This document shows, piece by piece, positions 52,209-61,229 of a stretch of DNA of 64,000 nt (positions are counted from its first letter, which is position 1; each line of letters opens with the position of its first letter). This stretch comes from JANQEU01 sp965601455 (lineage in GTDB: Bacteria; Bacteroidota; Bacteroidia; Cytophagales; Cyclobacteriaceae), in contig OZ271831.1 of the NCBI GenBank assembly GCA_965601455.1, forward strand, positions 3,286,001 through 3,350,000, given 5' to 3'. The notes under the pieces are model-generated. The model did not search any database and was not told where the DNA came from. It saw nothing but the letters and a program-made list of their open reading frames with translations. The position numbers and the translations under genes are program-made.

Positions 52209-53189
52209 ATGAAAGTCACAATTCTCCTACTCCTGCTAGCTCCAATGTTGGCATTCGCCCAACTTCCCAGATTGTTTGTCAAGTCCAACCAGGTAGTTGA
52301 CTCCAGTGGTCAGGTTTACGTCTTCCAGGGTATCAATACCAGTGATCCTGATAAACTAGCTAACCAGGGTAAATGGAATCGTGAATACTTTGAAGAAATC
52401 AAAAATTGGGGTGCAAACCTGGTAAGAATACCCATCCACCCTCCTCGTTTCAGAGATCGTGGTCGCGATGCTTATTTGCAATTGCTGGATCGAGGCATCG
52501 AATGGGCAGGTGAATTGGGGATGTACGTGATATTGGACTGGCATGTGATTGGAAATCTTAACTCGGAGATTTTTTTCCTGCCAATTTATGATACATCGAA
52601 AAAGGAAACATTTGAATTCTGGCGACTGATTGCCAGGAGATATCGAGAAAATACAACGGTCGCGTTTATGGAGCTATTTAATGAACCTACAGTCAATAAG
52701 GGCCAGTTTGGTCACTATTCATGGGATCAGCATAAGGCATTGATGGAGGAAATAATCACTATTATTCGAGCCTATGGCAACCAAGCTATTCCTTTGGTCG
52801 CCGGTTTTAATTGGGCTTATGACTTAACTCCGCTCAGAAATAACCCAATTGAAAAAGAGGGGATAGCGTATGTAAGTCATCCTTATCCACAAAAGCGAGA
52901 AAAGCCCTGGGAAGACAAATGGACGGCTGACTGGGGATTCGCTGCCGAAAAGTATCCAATCTTTCTAACCGAGGTCGGGTTTTGCGGGCCGGATGATCCA
53001 GGTGCGCATATTCCGGTTATTAGTGATGAAACTTACGGTGAGGCACTAACTCAATATTGTCAAGAAAAAGGGATTTCATATGTAGTCTGGGTATTTGACC
53101 CCGAGTGGTCTCCAATGATGTTCTCCGACTGGGACTTTACTCCAACCCGCTCAGGTGAATTCTGGAAAAAAACGATGCAGAAGGACTAA
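52209..53189 (+). CDS. Glycoside hydrolase family 5 (secreted)
   Basis: A 326-residue exported enzyme with signal peptide (ILLLLLAPMLAFAQ). The TIM-barrel signatures of GH5 are RIPIHPPRF, VILDWHV, the acid/base E159 in MELFNEPT and the nucleophile E255 in FLTEVGFCG. It probably cuts beta-glucan or mannan; the subfamily cannot be set by eye. No carbohydrate-binding module or type IX sorting domain is attached. It is divergent from the TetR operon and abuts the convergent metallophosphoesterase gene with stop codons TAA and TTA side by side. Confidence 0.92.
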   Translation: MKVTILLLLLAPMLAFAQLPRLFVKSNQVVDSSGQVYVFQGINTSDPDKLANQGKWNREYFEEIKNWGANLVRIPIHPPRFRDRGRDAYLQLLDRGIEWAGELGMYVILDWHVIGNLNSEIFFLPIYDTSKKETFEFWRLIARRYRENTTVAFMELFNEPTVNKGQFGHYSWDQHKALMEEIITIIRAYGNQAIPLVAGFNWAYDLTPLRNNPIEKEGIAYVSHPYPQKREKPWEDKWTADWGFAAEKYPIFLTEVGFCGPDDPGAHIPVISDETYGEALTQYCQEKGISYVVWVFDPEWSPMMFSDWDFTPTRSGEFWKKTMQKD

Positions 53190-54422
53190 TTAAGCACTTT
53201 TCAACTCCAGAACGGTGATTTCCGGCAATATTCCCACTCGACCGGGAAAACCAAGGAAGCCAAAACCCCTGTTAACATAAAGATATTGTTCCCCTTCCTG
53301 GTAAAGGTCGGCCCACTGTTTATAAATGAATTTCGACGGACTCCACCGGAAGTCCCCTATCTCAATTCCGAATTGCATTCCATGTGTATGACCAGCAAGC
53401 ATCAAATCAATATCGGGAAAATCTGGTCGCACTTGAGCATCCCAATGACTAGGATCATGAGAAAGCAATACCTTGAATGGAATATCTTCGGTCCCTTCAT
53501 TAGTTTTCTTCAAATCCCCGTATTTGGAAAAACGACCTGCACCCCAGTTTTCTATTCCCAGTATTGCAATCTCTTCTCCATCCACTGATACCTTACGATT
53601 TTCGTTAAGCATGATATTCCATCCCATGTAACGATGCATGTCCTGGAGGTTTTTCACATCATTTCTTTTGGCCTCAGGACTCCCCCAACTGTTGTAGTCA
53701 CCGTAATCATGATTACCCATGGTTGAATGGACCCCTAATGGTGCTTTAATCTTATTAAAGATATCCAGGTACGGCTTGGCTTCATCACTACGATTGTTGA
53801 CCAGATCACCCGTAAAAAACACAAGATCTCCTTTTTGCTGATTGATCAGGTCTACTCCGCCTTTGACCGCCGTTTTATTGAAAAAACTTCCCGTATGAAT
53901 GTCGGATATCTGAACCACTCGAATACCATCGAATGACTTAGGAAGGTTCTTGGAATAAACGGTTCTATTCCTCACCCGATAGTCATGGGCCCCCGATATG
54001 ATCCCAAAACTGAAAACCGTAAGCGGTACTGCACCAGTAACTAAAGCTGCCTTTTTCATGAAATCAGCCCTTTCCGGGACGTATTCCGCTTCTGAAGTAC
54101 CAAAAAACTGAAACAGGTAAGAAACTCCACGTCGAATATCATCTCCAAGGATAACGATCGCTGAAAATAGCTTGGAGACCAGGCTAATGAAGAAAAATGA
54201 TGTAATGAATGTCTTCAAACCTTTATATGAATCGGGATCTAACTGATTATATACCATAACACCAGCAATCGCCGCGATGGATAATGCCCAGTATAGCACA
54301 TAAACCAATCGTTTTGAAAGCACGCTACTTTCGGACATCAATGAACGGATGATTCCAAAAACGTAGAAATCCACTACGAAGTAGAGTACCAGAAAGAATA
54401 AAAAGAAGTAAATACGACTCAT
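53190..54422 (-). CDS. Membrane-anchored metallophosphoesterase
   Basis: A 410-residue protein. The N-terminal 150 residues hold about four membrane helices, then the phosphoesterase domain faces outward. The five calcineurin-type motifs are present: QISDIHTG, TGDLVNN, GNHDYGDY, SHDPSHW and AGHTHGMQFG. A two-metal centre is therefore complete. Family members include UDP-diacylglucosamine and lipid phosphatases, but this membrane-bound group has no agreed substrate. It is monocistronic; upstream lies a strong terminator of the efflux operon. Confidence 0.9.
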   Translation of the reverse strand: MSRIYFFLFFLVLYFVVDFYVFGIIRSLMSESSVLSKRLVYVLYWALSIAAIAGVMVYNQLDPDSYKGLKTFITSFFFISLVSKLFSAIVILGDDIRRGVSYLFQFFGTSEAEYVPERADFMKKAALVTGAVPLTVFSFGIISGAHDYRVRNRTVYSKNLPKSFDGIRVVQISDIHTGSFFNKTAVKGGVDLINQQKGDLVFFTGDLVNNRSDEAKPYLDIFNKIKAPLGVHSTMGNHDYGDYNSWGSPEAKRNDVKNLQDMHRYMGWNIMLNENRKVSVDGEEIAILGIENWGAGRFSKYGDLKKTNEGTEDIPFKVLLSHDPSHWDAQVRPDFPDIDLMLAGHTHGMQFGIEIGDFRWSPSKFIYKQWADLYQEGEQYLYVNRGFGFLGFPGRVGILPEITVLELKSA

Positions 54423-54436
54423 ATGTTAAAGAGTTG

Positions 54437-54465
54437 AAAAAGCCCCTCCTTGTTACAGGAAGGGC
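54437..54465 (-). terminator. Intrinsic terminator of the TetR-TolC-adaptor-RND operon
   Basis: On the minus strand GCCCTTCCT, a six-base loop, AGGAGGGGC and then TTTTT, beginning 9 bases after the RND stop codon. One wobble pair in a nine-bp stem; classic intrinsic form. Confidence 0.85.
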
Positions 54466-54474
54466 AAATATTTT

Positions 54475-57400
54475 TTACGCAACACCCAGACGACGGTTCA
54501 ATCGAGCAAAGAACAGATACATCACCGGTACAATCACCAACGTTAGAAAAGTCGCGAAAGTTAGTCCGAAGATGATGGTCCACGACATGGGTCCCCAAAA
54601 TGCGACATTATCACCCCCCATAAAGAAATCGGCGTTGTAACTACTGAAAAACTTAAAAAAATCAATATTGATGCCCACTGCAAGTGGTATCAATCCGAGA
54701 ATGGTGGTAATCGCTGTTAGCAATACAGGTCTCAAACGAGTTGCACCTGCACTTGCTATAGCCTCAACAATCTCTTCAATCTCAAGTCTTTCAACTCCCT
54801 TCTCCTGTCTGATTCTTTGTCGTTGCAGCTCAATAAAGTCTATGAGAACAATTGCATTGTTTACAACAATACCTGCCAGGGATATTATTCCAATCATTGT
54901 CATAATAACCACAAAATTCATTTGGAAAATGACTAATCCGAGGAATACTCCGATGGTACTAAGCAGCACCGACATCATTATAATGAAGGGTGTAGTCACC
55001 TTATTGAATTGAGAAACTATGATTAGGAAGATCATGAAAACAGCAATCAACAATGCTTTACTTAGGAAGGCCATTTCCTCCGCCTGTTTCTCCTGTTCAC
55101 CACCAAATCGGAACTCATAACCAGGGGGCATGTAGAAATCAGTAAGTAACGTTTTAATGTCGTTATTTATCTCGGTGGCGTTGTATCCACTTACAACATT
55201 CGAACTTAAGGTAATTACCCGGTTCAGGTCTTTTCTTCTTATGGATCCATAAGTTGAGCTTAACTCCGCATTAGCCACAGAAGAAATAGGCACACTGTGC
55301 ATTCTTCCGGAGGATTGATCCCTGAAGACTACACTCTTATTCAGAAGAGCGTCGACGTCATATCGATATTTGTCCTCCAGTCTTAACTGAATGGCATAAT
55401 CATCTTCCCCTTGCTTAAATTTGGATATCTCCCTTCCGAACAGTGCAGTTCTTACTTCACTGGCAATTGAATTAGTGGAAAGACCAAATCTTCTTGCCTT
55501 TTCTCTGTCTATACCAACGATTAGTTCAGGTTTACCGGTCTCAAGGTCAGATTTCAGTTTTTCAATACCCTGAATACCACTGGCATTGATTTCGTTTTTC
55601 ATTCTGTCCGTGATATCAATTAGGGTGGCAAAGTCCTCACCGGTAATCTCAATGCTAATGGGTTTACCTGCTGGTGGACCATCGGCATTCTGATCTACGG
55701 TTACAGCCACTCCCGGATATCCGGTCATAGACTCACGAATATCATCTAAAATTTCTTTCGTGGATACACCATCACGATACTTGAATTCTACAAAATTTAC
55801 TGTAATCCTTGCCTTGTTTGGAGTATCTGACTGACCAAATGCAGATGGATCATTAGGATCTGCTGCTCCCTGACCAACATTTGCAATTACAGACTCAACG
55901 ATATCTTCATATGGCTCTATAAGATCAATTACTTTATCCTCGATGTCCCGAGTGAATTCATCTGTTCGATCAACATCAGTCCCCACAGGAAACTCAATGA
56001 AAACATTGATATACTTCGGATCAGTCTTCGGAAAATACTCGACCTGTGGAGGAAAAATACCCATCAAAACGAAAGACAAGACCAATAAACCTACGGTACC
56101 CCAGAAAAAGAGGTACGGTCTCAATCCAGATAAAGCAAAATTGAGGGTGGACTTGTACATACCTTCCAACCAGGGAAGGAAGAAACTTCTAAACTTTCTT
56201 GATGCTGGTGTTAGTACATAAACATTGAGCAAGGTGATCAGTGCAGCGGCAAGAGCAAGATTTCCAAGCGCAGTACCTCCAAATATCAAAAGAACAACTC
56301 CAATTCCAGCGAATAGACCAACCAATTTCAATACTCCCTTATGATCCACTTTATTACCACTGTCCAGCTTCATCAATGTTGTTATCAGCACCGGATTAAT
56401 AACAAGGGCAACAAAAAGAGAAGAGCCTAGTGTGACCATGAGTGTGATCGGTAGAAACTTCATAAACTCCCCCATTAATCCAGGCCAAAATGCCAGAGGT
56501 AAGAAAGCCGCCAAAGTGGTGGCCGTTGATGCTATAATGGGTAGAGCCACCTCCCCTACACCTTCTTTTGTGGCCTGGTAAGCTGAATAGCCTTCCTCTC
56601 GTAAACGATATACATTTTCGACAACCACAATACCATTATCAACCAGCATACCGAGGGCCATGATCAGGGAAAAAAGTACCATCATGTTGATGGAAATATC
56701 GAACATCCCTAAAATCATGAATGACATGAACATTGATAACGGAATAGCAATACCAACAAACAGTGCGTTTCTACTTCCAAGAAAAAATAGCAGAACAACA
56801 ACCACCAGAATAACTCCGGAAATAATGTTGTTTTCGAGAGAATCGACTAAGTCCCTGGTCTGTTGAGACTGGTCATTGGTTTTGGTTACTATTAAGTCTG
56901 CCGGGAATACGTTGGATTCAGCGTCTTCCAGAATCGCATTGATCTTGTCAGTGGCAATTAGCAGGTTCTCACCACTTCTCTTAACAACATCCACCATGAC
57001 GACAGGATTGGTTTGAAGCCTTGCGTAATTTTCCTTTTCCTTATATCCGAACTCAACCGAAGCGATATCTCTCAGATAAACAATGTTGCCTTTTTCGTGT
57101 TTTACGATAACATTCAGTAGGTCATCGGTATTCTCAAATTCCCCAACAACCCGAATGGATCGCCTGATATCTCCTTCTTTCAGATTACCTCCGGACATGG
57201 TCATATTCTCAGCCCGCACCGCATTTTCGACGTCCTGGAAATTGATCATCCTAGCCTCCATTTGATAAGGATCCATATTAATCCTCACTTCCTTTTCATC
57301 AATTCCCCGGATATCGACTTTGGAGATCTCCTGAACTTTTTCGATCTCCTCTTCCAGGTACTCCGCATATTCATTGAGCTCTTCCATACTGTAGTCCCCG

Positions 57401-57876
57401 GAAAGGTTAATATTCATAACCGGAAACTCTGAAAAGTTCATCTCGAATACATTCGGGTCCGCCTGTAAGTCGTTCGGCAACTCGGGTTTTGTTCGATCCA
57501 CAGCATCCTTAACCTTGGTAAGAGCATCCTCAATATTAGTTTCAGGAGCAAACTCGACGATTATTGTGGAATAATCCTGTACGGAAGTTGATTTGATATT
57601 ATCTACTTCTGTAATGGTATTGATCTCTTTTTCAATTGGTCGGGTTATCAGGTTTTCCATATCAACCGGGGAGTTGCCCGGGTGAGAAGTTCCGACATAA
57701 ACAATAGGCTGTTTTACCTCTGGATAACTCTCTTTTGGAAGCGTCACATATGTGGTAATTCCCATGATTACCACTAAGGCAGTTAACACGTAAACCGTTG
57801 TTCTGTTATTTATTGCTAGGGTGGTTAGGCCAAAGCTTTTTTGGATCTTCTGATCCTTTGGTTCCTTATCTGACAT
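54475..57876 (-). CDS. RND-family efflux pump (HAE1-like), second system
   Basis: An 1133-residue AcrB-like pump with 12 helices and two large periplasmic loops. TM1 is NNRTTVYVLTALVVIMGITTYVTLPKESYPEV. The TM4 proton-relay pair reads D413-N414 (GMLVDNGIVVVENV) in place of the usual Asp-Asp. An extra pair of helices sits between the halves (about 500-545). TM10 holds VVNNAIVLIDFIE. It is the last gene of a TetR-TolC-adaptor-RND operon, 27 bases after the adaptor. Substrate unknown; differs from the first RND in this window. Confidence 0.94.
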   Translation of the reverse strand: MSDKEPKDQKIQKSFGLTTLAINNRTTVYVLTALVVIMGITTYVTLPKESYPEVKQPIVYVGTSHPGNSPVDMENLITRPIEKEINTITEVDNIKSTSVQDYSTIIVEFAPETNIEDALTKVKDAVDRTKPELPNDLQADPNVFEMNFSEFPVMNINLSGDYSMEELNEYAEYLEEEIEKVQEISKVDIRGIDEKEVRINMDPYQMEARMINFQDVENAVRAENMTMSGGNLKEGDIRRSIRVVGEFENTDDLLNVIVKHEKGNIVYLRDIASVEFGYKEKENYARLQTNPVVMVDVVKRSGENLLIATDKINAILEDAESNVFPADLIVTKTNDQSQQTRDLVDSLENNIISGVILVVVVLLFFLGSRNALFVGIAIPLSMFMSFMILGMFDISINMMVLFSLIMALGMLVDNGIVVVENVYRLREEGYSAYQATKEGVGEVALPIIASTATTLAAFLPLAFWPGLMGEFMKFLPITLMVTLGSSLFVALVINPVLITTLMKLDSGNKVDHKGVLKLVGLFAGIGVVLLIFGGTALGNLALAAALITLLNVYVLTPASRKFRSFFLPWLEGMYKSTLNFALSGLRPYLFFWGTVGLLVLSFVLMGIFPPQVEYFPKTDPKYINVFIEFPVGTDVDRTDEFTRDIEDKVIDLIEPYEDIVESVIANVGQGAADPNDPSAFGQSDTPNKARITVNFVEFKYRDGVSTKEILDDIRESMTGYPGVAVTVDQNADGPPAGKPISIEITGEDFATLIDITDRMKNEINASGIQGIEKLKSDLETGKPELIVGIDREKARRFGLSTNSIASEVRTALFGREISKFKQGEDDYAIQLRLEDKYRYDVDALLNKSVVFRDQSSGRMHSVPISSVANAELSSTYGSIRRKDLNRVITLSSNVVSGYNATEINNDIKTLLTDFYMPPGYEFRFGGEQEKQAEEMAFLSKALLIAVFMIFLIIVSQFNKVTTPFIIMMSVLLSTIGVFLGLVIFQMNFVVIMTMIGIISLAGIVVNNAIVLIDFIELQRQRIRQEKGVERLEIEEIVEAIASAGATRLRPVLLTAITTILGLIPLAVGINIDFFKFFSSYNADFFMGGDNVAFWGPMSWTIIFGLTFATFLTLVIVPVMYLFFARLNRRLGVA

Positions 57877-57903
57877 CTCTTAAAATTTTTTTAAAGTGTC
57901 CTA

Positions 57904-59055
57904 TTAATTCTCAACTAAGTCAACAATAGCTCCTTCAGAAAGTTCTCTATAACCTTGAAAGGCAATCATCTGACCCATTTCTAAGCCATCAACAATTTCC
58001 GTTTCGTTGTTGTAGCTGACTCCAGCCTTTACCCTTGCCTTGGTCGCCATAGTGATACCGTCAGTGTTAACTATCTGGTAGACATATTGCCCACGACTGT
58101 CACTCTGGATCAGTTTTGTAGGAAGTGTGTACGCCGTTTCATTTTCGTAGTCAACGAGGGTAAGTACTACAACCTGGTTAGCTTTGAGTTCACCGGAAGA
58201 TGTTGGTAGGTCAATATCTAACTTAAAGGTTCGATTCTCAGGGTTTATCACCTGCCCAACTGCCGATATTGAGGATTTCATGTCCTTATCAAGTGATGGA
58301 ATGTAGATTTCTACGACATCTCCAACATTGAACTTACCAAGGAATGATTCTGACACTTCCGCCGAGATGTACATTGACTTCGGATTCACCATCCGAACAA
58401 CCGGTAATCCAGGTTGTGCCATTTCTCCTTCCTTAACAGGTATTAAATCTACCACACCGCTGAAAGGTGCCGTAATCGTATACAATCTCAATTGAGACTT
58501 TAATGTTGCTAATTTGCTCTCAAGTGACTCTTTGTTATTTTTTGCCTGTAAGTACTGGATTTCCGTTCCAATATTCTGTTCCCATAGCCTTTCCTGCCTT
58601 TGATAAACTTCAATCGCAAGCTCAAGACCTGTTTCAACCTCGGCAATGTTATTTCTAAGTACCGAAGCGTCCAACTGAACCAATGATTGTCCTTTATTCA
58701 CTCTATCTCCCTCGGAAATCTTGATATCCACAATTCTTCCCATGGATTCGGCCATGAGAGTGACATTCTTTTTGGATTCTATGCCTCCCCGTACTTCCAC
58801 TTTGTGTGTAAAGCTTTGGGGCTCCACCTTAATGGCACTAACCAGCACCTTATTCACTTGTACCGTCAGTTCTCCACTCTCGATCAATTCAGATTCAAGT
58901 GTTTCGATCTCGTCCTGGAGCTCAGCTAATTGAGCTTTCTTCGCTTCCAGTTCAGCCAGTTTATCTCCGGCAGCCTGGGAGCTTCCACATCCATATGCGA
59001 GCAATCCCGATATGAACAAAATAGTAAGTAGTTTCACTGATTTCATTGGTGTCAT
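57904..59055 (-). CDS. RND periplasmic adaptor lipoprotein
   Basis: A 383-residue adaptor with a lipobox (LLAYGC), so lipid-anchored to the inner membrane. A coiled coil (LAELEAKKAQLAELQDEIETLESEL) precedes the domain with lipoyl halves: VEVRGGIESKKNVTLMAESMGRIVDIKISEGDRV and YTITAPFSGVVDLIPVKEGEMAQPG. A beta-barrel and membrane-proximal domain close the protein. Its ATG overlaps the TolC stop (ATGA), giving a coupled operon. It bridges the RND pump and TolC. Confidence 0.93.
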   Translation of the reverse strand: MTPMKSVKLLTILFISGLLAYGCGSSQAAGDKLAELEAKKAQLAELQDEIETLESELIESGELTVQVNKVLVSAIKVEPQSFTHKVEVRGGIESKKNVTLMAESMGRIVDIKISEGDRVNKGQSLVQLDASVLRNNIAEVETGLELAIEVYQRQERLWEQNIGTEIQYLQAKNNKESLESKLATLKSQLRLYTITAPFSGVVDLIPVKEGEMAQPGLPVVRMVNPKSMYISAEVSESFLGKFNVGDVVEIYIPSLDKDMKSSISAVGQVINPENRTFKLDIDLPTSSGELKANQVVVLTLVDYENETAYTLPTKLIQSDSRGQYVYQIVNTDGITMATKARVKAGVSYNNETEIVDGLEMGQMIAFQGYRELSEGAIVDLVEN

Positions 59056-60482
59056 GATTTGTAGAGTCTTCCTTGTGCTTTTAGTAAATCAATTTTCGCT
59101 AAAATGGCATCATATAATGCCTGGTAATAGTTGGTCTGTGCGCTGGTTAAATCGTTGTCTGCTTCGATGACTTCAAGATTGGAGCCTACCCCTTCTTCGA
59201 ACTTGATGCGAGTTACATCGAGGATTTCCTCGGCTAGTTGCATGTTTTCTTCCTGAACATCCAATCGTTCAAGTGCATTTTCAAAGCTTTTTTGAGATTG
59301 CTCAACTTCAAGGTCGATTGATCGCTCCAACGATTTAAAGCCATTTTCAATTTTCAGCAGAGACAGTTTCTCCTGTTGAATTTGATAATTACGTTGTAAT
59401 CCGGTGAAAAGATTCCAGCTTAAGCTGAGTCCTACTGTTGAAAAGTTGTACCAGGTATCCGGTCCAACTCCCCCCACTTCACTGAAGTTTGCATTGGTTC
59501 TAAAAATACCGCCAAAATCCGGAGATTGGGTGGTATATCCCAAATTGGCAAACGCGGATATTACAGGGATCGCCTCTGCATACTTATTTTTAATATTTAG
59601 TTGCTGAAGACTGTAATTGGCCTCAAGAACCTGGTAGTCCGGTCTATCTCCATAACTCCAATTAACGGACTCACTTGGTTCGATGGGCTGTACGGCTTCA
59701 TCTCTAATGTTCCCCTGGATGGATAATTCCTGATCAAAGGGATAATTCATATGAAACTTCAAAAGCCTCATGGAGATGTCACTGAAGTTCTCCAGATTAG
59801 ACCGATTGGTTTCCAAGTTGTTACGATTGACTTTAAGTCGATCGACGTCTAATTTTTCTGCAAAGCCATTTTCATACATGGTCTGTGTATTATCAATCAA
59901 AGTATCCAGTCTTCGGATATTCGAATTGATCAAAACCAGTTGCTCTTCATTGATTAAGACATTATAGAAGGCTTTCATCACGTTGATAACCACAGTCTCA
60001 TTGGTCTGATTGGCTTCCTTCGTCGCCAAATCTTTATAGGCATTTGCTGCTTGCAGACCTACAAAATAAGACCCATTGAAAATCAATTGATTCACTGTTA
60101 ATGAAGCGTTTCCGCTTCCCTGCAATTGGAAAAAGTTTTCGGCCGCCCAAACGTCACCATCTTGCAGACCAATTTCCTGCGCTTGTTCCGGAGAAATAAA
60201 GCTGACTGCACCCTGTGCACCTTCATTGTACTGAGCGAAAAATCTCGGAAGTTCGGGACTTTGCTGTGCAACTACGCTCCCCGATACCTGAGGTAAACCG
60301 ATTCCCACGGTTTCTTTTACCCGAGCTGCGGCAATTTCTTTATCTATTTGAGCATTCCTTGAATTTATTGAGTTTTCAAGAGCATATTGTACACACTCAT
60401 CCAACGTCAACATCGTCGATTGAGCCTGTAAATTGGCCGCAAATGACAGTGATAGGAATAGCGATGTGAGTATTCTATTCAT
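59052..60482 (-). CDS. TolC-family outer-membrane efflux protein, second system
   Basis: About 476 residues with a signal peptide (NRILTSLFLSLSFAANLQAQ). It shows the start LTLDECVQYALENSINSRNAQID and the two repeat motifs LTVNQLIFNGSYFVGLQAA and LSLSWNLFTGLQRNYQI. I chose the ATG at 60482, which begins the signal peptide; the open frame runs to 60518 but those residues lie inside the TetR gene. It overlaps that gene by 8 bases and the adaptor by 4. Confidence 0.93.
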   Translation of the reverse strand: MNRILTSLFLSLSFAANLQAQSTMLTLDECVQYALENSINSRNAQIDKEIAAARVKETVGIGLPQVSGSVVAQQSPELPRFFAQYNEGAQGAVSFISPEQAQEIGLQDGDVWAAENFFQLQGSGNASLTVNQLIFNGSYFVGLQAANAYKDLATKEANQTNETVVINVMKAFYNVLINEEQLVLINSNIRRLDTLIDNTQTMYENGFAEKLDVDRLKVNRNNLETNRSNLENFSDISMRLLKFHMNYPFDQELSIQGNIRDEAVQPIEPSESVNWSYGDRPDYQVLEANYSLQQLNIKNKYAEAIPVISAFANLGYTTQSPDFGGIFRTNANFSEVGGVGPDTWYNFSTVGLSLSWNLFTGLQRNYQIQQEKLSLLKIENGFKSLERSIDLEVEQSQKSFENALERLDVQEENMQLAEEILDVTRIKFEEGVGSNLEVIEADNDLTSAQTNYYQALYDAILAKIDLLKAQGRLYKS

Positions 60483-61104
60483 TAGCAAGTACTTTATTTT
60501 CATTCTGAAATTCTTCATACAATTCTTTGCCTTTGCTGGTTAGCATACCATGAACAAAATGTTCAAATAGTTGAATTTGTACGATTTTCAAATCAAACTT
60601 ATTGGCCGGGAATATTCTAGGATCAAAAATCATCTCAACTTGCTCTATTCTATAAGTCGCAAGAATTTCCGCATCAATCTCCTGTCGATAGTAACCTTCC
60701 TCGATTCCCCTTTTTATGTTCCTTTTCACATGACCCTTGATTCCATTTTGCTTGAACTCTTTAAAATGATTCCAGGCCTCAGCATGATATTTCTGAACGT
60801 CGTAGAGTGTTGATGGGTTAAGGTTTGAAATGTGAGCACGGATGCACTGGGCAATCCCAATCAACTCATGGATTGCATTTTCCGCATTAGCTTCAATCTC
60901 GCTAAACTCCACTTTCTCTTCCTCGAGATGGCTTCTTACGATTTCATTGACTAATTGGTCTTTATTATCAAAATACTGATAGAGTGTCTTTTTGCTGATA
61001 GAAAGCTCCCTGGCGATGTCGTCCATCGTCACACTTCGTATTCCTACCCGCATAAAGAGATCTTTTGCGGTGATCTGTATTCTATCCTTTATTTCTTTTT
61101 CCAT
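60475..61104 (-). CDS. TetR-family regulator of the second RND operon
   Basis: A 209-residue repressor with the helix-turn-helix at about 5-52: RIQITAKDLFMRVGIRSVTMDDIARELSISKKTLYQYFDNKDQLV. The ligand domain is helical. It is first in the operon and overlaps the TolC gene by 8 bases, so it is expected to control its own pump. A long inverted repeat and three direct repeats (61128-61174) lie upstream. Confidence 0.93.
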   Translation of the reverse strand: MEKEIKDRIQITAKDLFMRVGIRSVTMDDIARELSISKKTLYQYFDNKDQLVNEIVRSHLEEEKVEFSEIEANAENAIHELIGIAQCIRAHISNLNPSTLYDVQKYHAEAWNHFKEFKQNGIKGHVKRNIKRGIEEGYYRQEIDAEILATYRIEQVEMIFDPRIFPANKFDLKIVQIQLFEHFVHGMLTSKGKELYEEFQNENKVLANE

Positions 61105-61127
61105 TTAAAAACGTCCAAAAACAAATC

Positions 61128-61174
61128 GGAAACTTTAATTGAATCTAAAGTTTCCTTGGTTTCCAACGTTTCCC
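61128..61174. promoter_or_regulatory. Operator cluster for the TetR-TolC-adaptor-RND operon
   Basis: GGAAACTTTA (61128-61137) and its exact reverse complement TAAAGTTTCC (61146-61155) form a perfect 10-bp inverted repeat with an 8-base spacer. GTTTCC occurs at 61150, 61159 and 61168, a 9-base period. The palindrome is 23 bases ahead of the TetR start, as expected for self-repression. Confidence 0.7.
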
Positions 61175-61229
61175 AATAAAAAAGGTTCGAAAAAAATATT
61201 GATTTAAGTGTTATCTATCTGTTATGATA

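Noticed and set aside
54668..55012. 114-residue open frame on the plus strand
   Set aside because: Shadow of membrane helices of the RND pump on the other strand; Ile/Thr-rich composition is an artefact.
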